A program made the translations under genes and the position numbers. Source: Cristatella mucedo (Eukaryota > Bryozoa > Phylactolaemata > Cristatellidae). Taken from it: a stretch of DNA of 64,000 bases. Location: contig WPIO01000024.1 in NCBI GenBank assembly GCA_009760855.2, positions 2,641,001-2,705,000 on the forward strand, in the 5' to 3' direction. Below the pieces are notes generated by a model, which had not been told where the DNA came from, did not search any database, and saw only the letters and a program-made list of their open reading frames with translations. This document shows, one piece after another, positions 54,540 through 64,000 of the stretch; the first letter of the stretch is position 1; the number at the start of each line of letters is the position of its first letter.

Positions 54540-54780
54540 CATCAAGTGGCATATCGACTTTAAGGTTTTGTCACTTAAATTAAATTCTCATTGTTTCTTG
54601 CTCCAGCCTACTTACCCCAACTAATTCTGAATCAGGGTAGGCATCTCACCACCTTTTCTGGCTCATCGTTTAACTGTGCTAATGTAATGTAATGTATCTC
54701 CGTCAGTAACCAACCTCAAATCGTTTGGGGATCGTGCCTGATATTTGTATGCTACCATACTAGAACTCGGTCCGGATTGA
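54540..54780 (+). mobile_element. LINE-A remnant
   Basis: ATCGACTTTAAGGTTTTGTC, TTGCTCCAGCCTACTTACC and CCAACCTCAAATCGTTTGGG follow the LINE-A order. It carries a 29-bp LINE-B insertion. Confidence 0.82.
54681..54709 (-). mobile_element. 29-bp LINE-B tail insertion
   Basis: (AATGT)n ATCTCCGTCAGTAA is the reversed last 29 bp of LINE-B. It sits between GTTTAACTGTGCT and CCAACCTCAAATC, neighbouring parts of LINE-A. Confidence 0.82.
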
Positions 54781-54920
54781 CAGCACAAAATCTGGCACAT
54801 GCATAGAAAAAGATTTAGCTGTCTTATTAATGTCAGTGACTTTCATGCAAACACAAAAGTTGGATGTCAACCACCATATATAGAGGAAACCATTTCTGCT
54901 CATGCATTTTGACAGGCTAT

Positions 54921-54980
54921 AATACTAATAATGCACTTGGTAAAGCGCCCTTAGAAAATTCGATCTCTTACTATATACCA
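54921..54980 (-). mobile_element. LINE-A tail fragment
   Basis: AATAATGCACTTGGTAAAGC, GCCCTTAGAAAATTCGATCT. 54981-55401 holds nothing else recognised. Confidence 0.75.
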
Positions 54981-55401
54981 GGTTATGCATGAAATGAATG
55001 CTAGATGCTAACTTAATGTGTTTTTTAAGATCGACGATCGCTTATCGACGTGTTGAAAAAAATTCCCCCCATTTCAGATTAGCTACCATGCTATCATGCC
55101 TCAGATGTATGGATCGTTCCTTCGGTGGGCTTTTAGATAGACTATTTTGGCACGCAAGAGGAGGCTCACCTGCTCTTAGCAGTCTGCAGGCATCCTTCAT
55201 GCAGCCTTTGTTGTTAGGCTGATCCTTCGATAAGTAAAGGACGATGGCCCGATTGACAGTGACAATAACTTCGACACGGTACCGAAACACAGAAATGACG
55301 TAAATGCATTTAAATCAATTTAGCATTGTTTGGTGGTTAGATTATTGTTTCCATATTTGTCATGAAAGATATTTGTCATGAAAAAACTAATTTGTAAAAA
55401 C

Positions 55402-55409
55402 AAAAAAAA
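55402..55409 (-). terminator. Pol III terminator of the tRNA-Leu
   Basis: Eight T on the - strand, starting 3 nt after the 3' end of the tRNA, followed by a second T run. Confidence 0.85.
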
Positions 55410-55412
55410 CTT

Positions 55413-55495
55413 GTCAGAAGTGGGATTTGAACCCACGCCCACAGAAGTGGACTGCGACCTGAACGCAGCGCCTTAGACCGCTCGGCCATCCTGAC
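55413..55495 (-). tRNA. tRNA-Leu (anticodon CAG)
   Basis: An 83-nt class II tRNA. The acceptor stem GTCAGGA pairs with TTCTGAC with one G-T pair. Box A is TGGCCGAGCGGT. The anticodon stem CTGCG/CGCAG holds the loop TTCAGGT, giving anticodon CAG. There is a long variable arm and a box B GGTTCAAATCC. All stems are intact and it is followed by a T8 run, so it looks functional. Its short exact tail and lack of a SINE body argue against a repeat. Confidence 0.96.
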
Positions 55496-55690
55496 TCACG
55501 AGAAGGTAGTCTTATTGTTTAGATATATTGCGACAACACTTAAGTAAGATCGCAATAAAGCTTTATGCACATTCTTACTACACGTACCAGATATCACCCA
55601 GTTACACACACGTCAGCCCGTGTAACTCACCCTTCAAAACGGGCTCTGCGTACACGGGTGAGCCATTTGCGGGAATGGGCCATGTGACTC

Positions 55691-55764
55691 GGCTGTCTAG
55701 CCGCTCTGGCCTTTCTGCTAATCCGTCGGCTGTCTTGCCGCTCGGGCCTTACTGCTAATCCGTC
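55691..55764. repeat. 37-bp unit, two tandem copies
   Basis: GGCTGTCTAGCCGCTCTGGC at 55691 and GGCTGTCTTGCCGCTCGGGC at 55728, both ending CTGCTAATCCGTC. A few substitutions separate the copies. The flanks 55765-56401 are unassigned. Confidence 0.9.
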
Positions 55765-56401
55765 GGTATGTACGGACGCTATCCTCTCTCTTCTTCTTGT
55801 ACATTGGAGCTGCCGCTCGACTACCAGCGATCGCACCCGCTAGGTACAGGCAGCATGTGCGAGTCAACGTTATTTTCATCTTGAACCCCTCCCGTCCCAG
55901 TCTCGCTTTGCGGTTTCCCGGTGTTTCCTTGCGCACCGAGTGGACGGATGGAAACGTAGGCTGCGCCGCCCTAGATACTATTCGCAGTCAGTTTACCGAC
56001 AGAAAGCTCTGACGGACGCAAAGCCAGCCGTGTAAACGCGGCTGAAACGATTATGCGAAATTTACTGCTCGCTGATAACCGCTTGCGGTGTCAAGCGACG
56101 CCAGCGTCCCCTTCGGTGCGAACGGCTGAGTGGCGAAGGCCCAGCTTCATGTCCAGGCGCACGTTTGACCGCACCGAGAACTTCGCCGAACTGCTTTGAG
56201 CTAAACTTGTTACCCCCGTGAGACCCAAGTAGAAGTGCAGGCTTAGCCCAGCTGGTTGAGCCCAGACGTTATCACATATCGACGCGCGGCATTTGTGACG
56301 TTCAAGACAGACAAGCCTAGCTGCACTGTGAGCGTCTTATTGCTCAAGTAAGAAGAATTGCAGCAGTGAGTAGCAGGTCTTGACCGGCGGCACATATGAA
56401 T

Positions 56402-56500
56402 GAATAATAATAAAACTAAATTTGAATAGCGCCATCGGAGAACTTACTCTTTTTTCTAGGCACTACATTTGCTACGAAGGAGGCATGATCGAAAACCGTT
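56402..56500 (-). mobile_element. LINE-A tail fragment
   Basis: AATAATAATAAAAC, GAATAGCGCCATCGGAGAAC, TTTCTAGGCACTACATTTGC. Confidence 0.82.
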
Positions 56501-57889
56501 TGGTCGCGGTATCCTAATTTAAGCAACCCCGAATTCTTGAACAGTTGCTTGGCTGAAATTTTTCAGACTTGACCACGGAGCTGACGCGGTCAGCTCGAGA
56601 AAGGTAACGCCGAACGCCCGTGGTAAGATGACGCTGCTGAAGCGCGTCGCCCACTCCCGACTGGCGGTTCCGAGCGCGAGTGCGGCGTAAGTAGGTCGCC
56701 CCGCCTAGAGCGTCTCGGGCGGCTAATTATTTCTATTGGGGTCGCGAGTTCGTCAGCGTGCGTTGGATCTAGTCGCAAATCGCCATTAGAGGATTTTACC
56801 GAACTAAATTCGCTCGCGCACTACGTCGCTGCGCGTTCAGTTGGGTCTTATCGCCAAACTCATCGCCATTATCTCCACAACCTCTCATCGAGACGAGCAC
56901 GCTTACGAGACGGAGGGCCTGAATGACATGGCACTCGACTATCGACGTCGGTTCAGGTGTCTGGCGGCCTCCCTCCGCATAAAGCGCCGGTGCCCCAAAC
57001 GCCGCTTCGTTGGACCCCAACCCCATTCCGGAGAAAATCTTCCGCGTCCACCTTACTCGAAGGCAGGAAAAGAATTGGGACGCGTCGCTGGGAGTGGCTG
57101 GCTAAAGCTAGACGCACGGATCCGGTGGGTGGAGCCTGGGGAGGGCCTGGCCGCCCGAGCCAAAGCTGCAGTTACTCGACTCACCTGTCATCGAGAACGC
57201 CCCCTATGTAGCCAGCTAGCTCCGCCCCCCCCCCTGGAAGGTCAAAAGCCACGCCATGTGTGCGCCTGCCGGGCATTCGAGGAGTGGCTCGGAGACTCCC
57301 AAGGCAGCGGTGCGGTCGGCGTCCGAGAGCTGACACGCAGCTCCTACGGGGCGGGGTTTCTTTACAAACTGGAGTTAGCGATCACTTCGGTTTTTTTTGG
57401 GGGGGGGGGGGTTAAAAAGGCGCGACTTCGGCGAACGCACGCTTGCAATCGATTTCCCAAGGGGGCAATAATTTCTGCTGCCTAATCAGCAATCGTACTT
57501 TTAGCCGCTCTAGGGAGGCAATTCTCGGTAGACAAGTCATACGACGATCCACGGATGCTCCACAATGAGTGGAGGGCGTTCGGCGCGCCGTGCGTAGTGC
57601 CGTACTGCGAGCCCTCGGGTCTCCCAATTGGTTGGAATAATGATTTTTAATGGTCACTGTATTTTGCACGTTCGGCTCGCTGCTGCCAAATATTACATTT
57701 TTAGAGGAAACCTGCCGACCGCTCAGTAGTTGTAGAAGGAACTACGTAAGCCAGCCGTAAAGGGAGCCTCCGGGATGCACATCCCGCCTCTCTGAAGCAC
57801 GAGCATGAGTCTAGAGGTCTAGCGAGTCTAGAGTCTAGAGGGAGGTCTAGAAGGCATCTCGGAGATGTTCTGGATGCGCTCCTGCGACG
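56501..57889. other. GC-rich unassigned block
   Basis: A 214-codon open frame (56841-57485, +) has no recognisable family and crosses a C run at 57226 and a G run at 57400, so it is probably not coding. A tandem of TCTAGAGGTCTAGCGAG-like units lies near 57810-57850. Confidence 0.4.
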
Positions 57890-58035
57890 CTCAGAGCCGG
57901 TTTGGCCCAGCGGTTATGGTGCTCGCTCCCGGATCAAGATCTGGCTAAAGTCGTGGGCTCGAGCCCCGAGGCATATGTGAAGCACCTGAATAGTGATTAG
58001 GTTCTCTTAGGGCGCTATGCGAATGAATTATATAT
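57890..58035 (+). mobile_element. SINE-B copy
   Basis: Head GCCGGTTTGGCCCAGCGGTT (box A) and box B GTGGGCTCGAGCCCC. The tail GAAGCACCTGAATAGTGATT and AGGGCGCTATGCGAATG is shared with LINE-A. Followed by an AT microsatellite. Confidence 0.92.
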
Positions 58036-58120
58036 ATATATATATATATATACTAAAATATATACTATATACTAAAATATATATATATATACTATGATAT
58101 AACTATATATACCTATATAT
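58027..58120. repeat. (AT)n microsatellite after SINE-B
   Basis: AT runs with ACTAAAATATATACTATAT interruptions. Probably grew from the SINE tail. 58121-58504 holds no recognised feature. Confidence 0.92.
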
Positions 58121-58504
58121 ACTCTCACATGATGACTCGGAATAAGTTAACGGATGCTCCGGAGAGGCGTTCTCGTCACGCTCCCTTGACGCTCAGCCTC
58201 CTCCCTTGGCGCTCAGCATCTATTTCCGGATATGTCTATTTCCGGAAGAGGCAACCATTTCTCGGTGTAAAGAAGCTTATTTAGTTGCGAGAAGCTAAAA
58301 AAAGCCAGCCGTATGGCACGCCAGGTGAGATAATATAGACCTTTTCTGGACCGATTGTAAAGAAAAGGTCTGGAACTCAAGCCATTCTCCTTTACGTCTA
58401 CTTTTAACCGCAGGCCAAAAGAATTGCAGGTACAGCCACTAGGTCTTGGTCTAGTGTCTAGTTGTTTGCACTTCGCGACCGCGGTTAGCTGGTAATTATT
58501 GAGC

Positions 58505-59972
58505 TCTCGGTATGTCAGAAACATTTCAATCAGGGTTCAAGAGGCAGCACTCTACTGAAACTGCTCTCCTCCGTGTTAAAAATGGCATTCTACGCGGCAA
58601 AGACGACGGAAATGTCACTGCCCTAGCTCTGTTAGATCTGTCTGCTGCCTTCGACACCATTGATCACGAAGTTCTGCTTGAACGATTGAGAACAACGATC
58701 GGTCTGGCAGACGAAGCACTGGCGTGGTTTAAATCCTACTTGTCTGATCGTGTTCAATCCGTGTCGTGTAGGGGTCAGGTCTCAGACATGAGAAGGGTCA
58801 CCTGTGGTGTCCCTCAAGGGTCTGTACTTGGTCCCTTGCTGTTCTCCATTTATACACAACTTCTGGGAAAAGTGATTAAGGCCCATGGAATAGGATATCA
58901 CTTCTACGCTGACGATACTCAGATGTATTTTTCATTTAAACCGTCGGAATCTGCTGCAGCAACTGAGAAACTGAATGCTTGCCTTGCCGATATTCGATCC
59001 TGGATGTCGGAAAACTTCCTGAAATTAAATGACGATAAAACTGAACTGCTGCTCAAAGGACGCCCTAAGCGTGTGGCTGGATTAAAAGGCTTTGCTCTTC
59101 TAATAGGTGATGCTATTGTGCGACCTTCACCACATGCTCGTAATTTAGGTGTCGTGTTCGATAACTGCCTCAATTTCAAAAGCTTCATTCAGAAGACTGC
59201 CTCTACAGCTAGCCATCACATCCGATCCCTATCCAAGATTAGGAGCTGTCTCCCACAGTGGCTTGCAAAAAAATGTAACTAGCTCTTTAGTTCTGTCTCG
59301 GCTTGATTATTGCAATTCCCTTTTGGCTGGGCTGCCAAAAAAAGCTATTATGCCACTACAGCGGACTATGAATATGGCTGCAAGGCTGGTCTTCAAGTCC
59401 CAGTGGTTTGAGCACGTGTCACCTCTGCTGAAAGAGCTAGGATGGTTGCCTGTTGAGCAAAGGATACAGAGCAAAGTTCTTACGCTGACCCACAAGGCCC
59501 GCCACGGCTTGGCTCCTTCATACCTAGCTGAACTGCTGCGTCAGTTTCAGCCTGTTCGCGCCCTCAGGTCCTGTGTGGACAATAAATTAGCTGTCCCATT
59601 CCTCCGCTTAAAGACAGTTGGCGACAGAAGCTTTAGCTCTGCAGGTCCTAGACTGTGGAACTCGCTTCCACAATTCTTATGCAACGACAACTACTCTCCA
59701 ACTGCCGACTATGTCACATCTTTTTCAGCGGTCCAGAGCTGCTACTTCTATGCTACTCACTACCTCAACTGCTCTCCTGACTCTGCTATGCTTCCCACTT
59801 TCTCTTTGTTGCGTGAGACGAAGTCTGTTGGCTACCGAATGCGTACCGAAAGCCGCTTAGGCTGTGAGTGAGCTATACAAAACTCTCCTGCGTAACACCC
59901 ACATGGTCTTTATGACTTTGTGGAGTTACAGACGGAGATACATTACATTACATTACATTACATTACATTACA
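58505..59972 (+). mobile_element. LINE-B, longest copy (CR1-like)
   Basis: Non-LTR retrotransposon, 5'-truncated. The frame 58512-59279 holds RT motifs FQSGFK, LALLDLSAAFDTIDH (Asp 42, 48), CGVPQGSVLGPLLFSIYT (98-114), YHFYADDTQMY (catalytic YADD at 132-135) and [12 protein letters not shown]. One extra A in an A7 run near 59270, compared with six A in the 44454 copy, shifts the frame. The C-terminal part then continues to a stop at 59872 (RSFSSAGPRLWNSLPQFL, VGYRMRTESRLGCE). The 3' UTR ends GACGGAGATAC(ATTAC)n. ORF1 and endonuclease are absent. Confidence 0.95.
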
Positions 59973-60233
59973 GGAGGAGCCAAAAAACCGCTGGTTCCAG
60001 TCTGCAGCTAAATAGATGGGCCGATCGAAGAAGCTAATCTGTAAGCCCTTGCCGTATACCATTACTCACCTCTCTAGCAGAAGATAATTCTAAGGAATAC
60101 AGCGATCGTTCGGCCACCAGCTACTCATTCTAGCCAATCGCAGCGAAGCCCTTCGCTCGGTTTTATTGTGCCCCAGCCCCATGTTATAGTAACTTTCCTA
60201 GCCAATTACAGCGAAGCGCGTTCCTGTGATGTT
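59973..60233. other. Unassigned stretch with two CCAAT-like repeats
   Basis: CTAGCCAATCGCAGCGAAGC at about 60133 and CTAGCCAATTACAGCGAAGC at about 60198 form a direct repeat containing CCAAT boxes. Confidence 0.5.
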
Positions 60234-60320
60234 TGTTACGGCGGGCATATATATCTTTTGGCCGCGAATTGCTACTTAGCAAGTTGACGCCACACGCGCA
60301 ACATGTGGTAGCAGAGAGCG
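60234..60320 (+). mobile_element. Possible LTR retrotransposon trace (LTR end and primer-binding site)
   Basis: A TGTT...AACA-bounded stretch with a TATA-like motif is followed by TGGTAGCAGAG, which matches the complement of the tRNA-iMet 3' end. No second LTR or gag/pol seen; a fossil at most. Confidence 0.3.
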
Positions 60321-61352
60321 AGTGGTTCGTACATTCTACGACGGCATGCCGGCGTTTAGCTATGACGTATTTACGTTGGTAGGTGTATGCAGACATTGTT
60401 ATAAGCAAAAGAGGAAGCTTAACCAAGTAGACAAAAGCGAACAGAGGAATCATTGGTATTGTTGGAACTCAAGAGAATATTTAAGCAGTTCCCGTTCGGA
60501 ATGCACCAGGATACAAGGCATCGTCATATCAATGCTGTGCACATCCTCGTATAAGCCAGAGTCCTCCTCGGGCACGTAACGAGAGCTGACAGCAGTCGCC
60601 TTACTCGTAGTGCATGCACTAGCAGCAGCAGCAGGCTCGCGGAACAGCAAAGCAGCTTGTTCACTATCAGTGCAGCAGTCCCTAACCTAAACAGCTTGCA
60701 CAGAAGTAGTTTTGAAGCAAGTAAAACAATCGGAGGGAGGCTCTACAGGGGCTATAAACAGTAGAGGAGTAGAGTAGCATCCACTTTTTCTCAGTCGTCA
60801 GTGAAGGCTGAGGTACCTCAAATCTGCATGCTACCAGCAGCAATTTTCATTCTCTTGAGTAAAATCGCATGCTCTGACTTTTCAAGCCGCTTATCTCATT
60901 TTCCAATTTCAAATCACGGAACTTCAACAATAGTCTGCACCTGTGCTATATCATTTTCTGACACTTGACATCTAAACCACTAGCAGTAAGTAAAATCTCG
61001 GTACCGTAATTAGCACGCAAATGTTCCAATCTGGTAGCAATCTTAGCATCCCTACTATTTAAAGCGAGAATGTCCGTCCGTTCTTCCTTCACGCGGCACT
61101 TCCGTCACGCGGTAAGATGGCGACCTGTAGTTCCACGAGTGATGTGTAATAAACGCGTAAGTCTACTATGACTCAGTGAAGTGAGTCCATGGGCAGTGAG
61201 CTCTAGTTGGTCTCAAAAGACTGGTGACTAGCTGCGACATTTACAGTAGGTATTTTTAACTTTCGCCTCAGACGTCGATGTGCCTCTGCCAACCGGGTAT
61301 GCACACTCTTAAGATTATTGCGTCTAAATACTTCTCTATGCAGGTATGCTGC
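60321..61352. other. Unassigned stretch
   Basis: An 85-codon frame at 60322 is not recognised. No other feature seen. Confidence 0.35.
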
Positions 61353-61842
61353 TATACAGAGCAAAGTTCTTACGCTGACCCACAAGGCCCACCACGGCTT
61401 GGCTCCTTCATACCTAGCTGAACTGCTGCATCAGTTTCAGCCTGTTCGCGCCCTCAGGTCCTGTGTGGACAATAAATTAGCTGTCCCATTCCTCCGCTTA
61501 AAGACAGTTGGCGACAGAAGCTTTAGCTCTGCAGCTCCTAGTCTGTGGAACTCGCTTCCACAATTCTTACGCAACAACATCTACTCTCCAACTTCCGACT
61601 TTTGCACATCTTTTTCAACGGTCCTGAACTGCTACTTCTATGCTACTCACTACCTCAACTGCTCTCCTGACTCTGCTATGCTTCCCACTTTCTCTTTGTT
61701 GCGTGAGACAAAGTCTGTTGGCTACCGAATGCGTACCGAAAGCCGCTTAGGCTGTGAGTGAGCTATACAAAACTCTCCTGCGTAACACCCACATGGTCTT
61801 TATGACTTTGTGGAGTTACTGACGGAGATACATTACATTACG
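61353..61842 (+). mobile_element. LINE-B copy, 5'-truncated
   Basis: Open from IQSKVLTLTHKAHHGLAPSY to VGYRMRTESRLGCE and stop, then the 3' UTR with GACGGAGATACATTACATTA. Nearly identical to 59465-59960. Confidence 0.95.
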
Positions 61843-62089
61843 TTAGGCTTGGCCCCCAGTGCTATCGCGTAATCAGCGGCGAGATTACACTTTCATAATT
61901 TGCTTAAGGTCAGAACAACGCCTTTCGTCAATTTGCGTAATTTTAGTTAAGCACTGTTTCAAAGCTAGAAGAAGTTTATCCGGGATGTTTTTGAATCCTG
62001 AATTTCGGCAGAGCAGGCAGCTACTCAATAACTCTGTATTTATCCATCGCCATTGAGCTAGTGAAGTTCCATTATAAAAGAGATGTCAA

Positions 62090-62345
62090 TTGACTTCGAG
62101 GAACGGCGAGATGGCGAGACGCTGAGGAGCGTGTCGGTGCGAGAGCATCCCGGAGGAGCATGATGGTGGCTTAACGAGGTTAAAAGGTCAGTTAGATAGG
62201 CAGCTAAGAGTGAGTGACGAAACCTGTAAGCCAGTTAGGGGATTATTTTGAAATGGATTCGGTGTTTGATAGGGAGCCAGTGAATCTCAATAAGAGAAAA
62301 TGGCGAGACGTCGTTTTTGCACTCCAACTTAAAGCAGATACGTGT
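62090..62345 (-). mobile_element. Divergent CR1-like LINE remnant
   Basis: - strand codons for KNDVSPFSLIEIHWLPIKHR and IHFKI match the HVSPLLKELGWLPVEQRIQSK block. Confidence 0.65.
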
Positions 62346-63359
62346 ATCTAAAACGCTTCGGACTTTTCGCTTCGCTGTGCAGCTCTCCATAGCACCCCCA
62401 TGCCGCATTGCATTGTGGGCCGCCGTGCATATATCGATAGCTACGCGACGGCCGGCCCATAGCGAACCTTCTCCAAGAGCGATCACCGATTGAAGGTTCG
62501 GACAGGAAGTGCGAGGAAGTACTGACAGCAGCACTTCCTTTGAACTGCTTTCGGGCAGCCCACGTGCTGGTCCGGCGGAGAGCTTATGTGCTTGGATTAC
62601 CGAATGGTTCAGTTTTTGGGCCGAGCCAGCCGGAAGAGGAGGCCAGATGACCAATTAAAGGTGCTTTCAAGTTCTCTCACTTTAGCCTTTGAAAGAAATG
62701 GCAGAAAGCACGCCGCGCAGACACATCTATGACGGAGCGCTTGCTTATGTTGAAGCGTACAGTTGCAAACGAGCCATTGAGGACTCTGCACTCTAGTCTA
62801 TGGGCTATAAGCCCAGCGTACGCAACGGTGTCAGTCCTTGCCGACGTGAGAGAAATGCCGGCGAAGCTGGCGCTAGAGGCATACGAGTCCCGGATGCTAC
62901 ATAAATTCACTCAAGAATTTTGACGGTAGCAGAATGTGACCACAAGGAAAAGTGCGCGTACTTCAGCATTTAACTTTAGCTGATTCACATAAAACCCTGT
63001 GCCCTAGATCATGACAAAGCAGGTTCCTAATCATTGCACCTCGAGAGGGGCGGCACATATCTAGGCGGGCAGAATCCGGCTGACGTTGCATGCTAAAGTT
63101 TCAGTACCGCGATAGTCCCCCGCATCAGGGGCAATCGTAGCTCAGACTAGGAGAATATACCGACCAACTTGACAAACAGAGGAGTCACTGGTCGTTTGCT
63201 AAAACTATCTCCGCTGTCTTTGGTCGTCTTTCTCCACAGTAGAAAACGGTCAGAGAACGGGCAGTGTAGACCTGCTCGCAGCCCAGCTTACACTTCCACT
63301 AGTGTAAACAGCCACGATGACAGCGAAGGCCGTAGGATCAGGTAGGTGACGGCTCAAGG
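62346..63359. other. Unassigned stretch, GC-rich toward the right
   Basis: No family recognised on either strand. Confidence 0.35.
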
Positions 63360-63566
63360 ATGGCAACGGCGGCGGAAGTAGCCATGTCGTCTTCCGGAGC
63401 ACATAGCTCGGACCTTGGCCGACCGCAGCGAAACCGCGGGCCGAACCCGCTCGCTGCGGGTCGATCAACCCGCAAGCGGAGAAAGCATATGACCGGGGTG
63501 GGGGCGAGGCGAGGCGAGGCGAGGCGAGGCGAGGTGCAATGTGCCGGAGTGCGGGCTACTTCGTGA
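63360..63566 (+). CDS. Possible first coding exon of an unknown gene
   Basis: An ATG in a strong context (A at -3, G at +4) opens a 68-codon frame starting MATAAEVAMSSSGAHSSDLG, then RPQRNRGPNP and STRKRRKHMTG. The stretch is GC-rich, as at a promoter. No family recognised. The second half runs through a GGCGA pentanucleotide repeat and may be non-coding. It could equally be a chance frame in GC-rich DNA. Confidence 0.2.
   Translation: MATAAEVAMSSSGAHSSDLGRPQRNRGPNPLAAGRSTRKRRKHMTGVGARRGEARRGEVQCAGVRATS
63509..63533. repeat. (GGCGA)n pentanucleotide
   Basis: Five GGCGA units in tandem. Confidence 0.95.
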
Positions 63567-64000
63567 CGCTACCGCCCTAGCGCCTTTCGGCTGCAGCAGT
63601 ATCACTTAGAGGTTAATGGCGAACCGAATGACGAGACCGTTTGGAAAAAACAACACGAGGGTCAAGCTGCCTCGCCGATCGCGCATGCACTCGAGATGCC
63701 GGCAGCAGCCGGTATAGAACTTGGCGATGCGGGCGCACGTACACGTGCTGGCTGAGAACAAAGACAAAGACGAAACGAGTCTCGCAGCAACGTCGCAAGC
63801 GGGAGAGAAAAAATGACGGGCTAACTGCGGAGAACAGGATGGCCTGCTGAAAGTGGCTCACTGATTGCCGCACGCGTGCGGCAAACGACGGACAAGATGG
63901 CAGGAGCGCTGCTGCAAGGAGCGCCGATTCGCAGGGACCGACTTCAAGGGGCAAGGCTCCCAGGCCAAGGCGCCCAGGGCCGCCGCCGAGCCCTGCTGCT
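63567..64000. other. Unassigned right edge
   Basis: Very GC-rich; open frames on both strands have no recognised similarity. Confidence 0.35.

Noticed and set aside
56841-57485. 214-codon open frame
   Set aside because: Crosses homopolymer C and G runs and a chance poly-Gly; no recognisable domain.

Overview
The window is nuclear DNA from an animal. It has spliced genes with GT-AG introns, a cytosolic-type tRNA-Leu, dense CR1/L2-like LINEs, tRNA-derived SINEs, Tc1 and pogo DNA transposon remnants and long microsatellites. The phylum cannot be read from the sequence. The LINE tails, which end in GCGCTATA followed by (ATT)n, and the divergence of the menin gene suggest a marine invertebrate, perhaps an early-branching or fast-evolving one; this is inference.

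The only complete protein gene found is a menin (MEN1) homologue on the + strand, from ATG 25907 to TAG 48943 with a poly(A) signal at 49071. Eleven exons join in frame into 1,241 residues. Exons 1 to 8a encode the menin core, ending in the conserved KMxGxxxLLVAxKxxxxAIxLQ motif. The rest of exon 8 and exons 9 to 11 encode about 700 Ser/Thr/Ala-rich residues that human menin lacks, including an AT-hook-like RGRPRR. At 6417-6965 on the - strand is one exon of an SLC10A3/A5-like transporter; no later exon was found. A tRNA-Leu(CAG) lies at 55413-55495 on the - strand.

Most of the rest is mobile DNA. LINE-A (CR1/L2-like, (ATT)n tail) occurs in some 25 pieces. LINE-B (CR1-like, (ATTAC)n tail) has its longest copy at 58505-59972. 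SINE-A and SINE-B are tRNA-derived, and SINE-B ends in the LINE-A tail sequence. There are also three Tc1/mariner remnants, a pogo/Tigger-like remnant, a 659-bp MITE flanked by TTAA, and a 2-kb unclassified repeat present twice in inverted orientation. Many elements are nested, which gives a relative insertion order.

Layout: 1-5700 LINE/SINE/pogo debris; 5700-7140 SLC10-like exon and its intron; 7140-9780 LINE/SINE nest; 9780-11620 GC-rich unassigned block; 11690-14745 2-kb repeat with a LINE-A inside; 14750-25790 repeats and unassigned DNA; 25907-49100 menin gene with repeat-filled introns; 49440-55000 LINE-A and Tc1 remnants; 55413 tRNA-Leu; 55500-58030 GC-rich unassigned DNA; 58500-62350 LINE-B copies and a possible LTR trace; 62350-64000 GC-rich DNA with a possible first exon.
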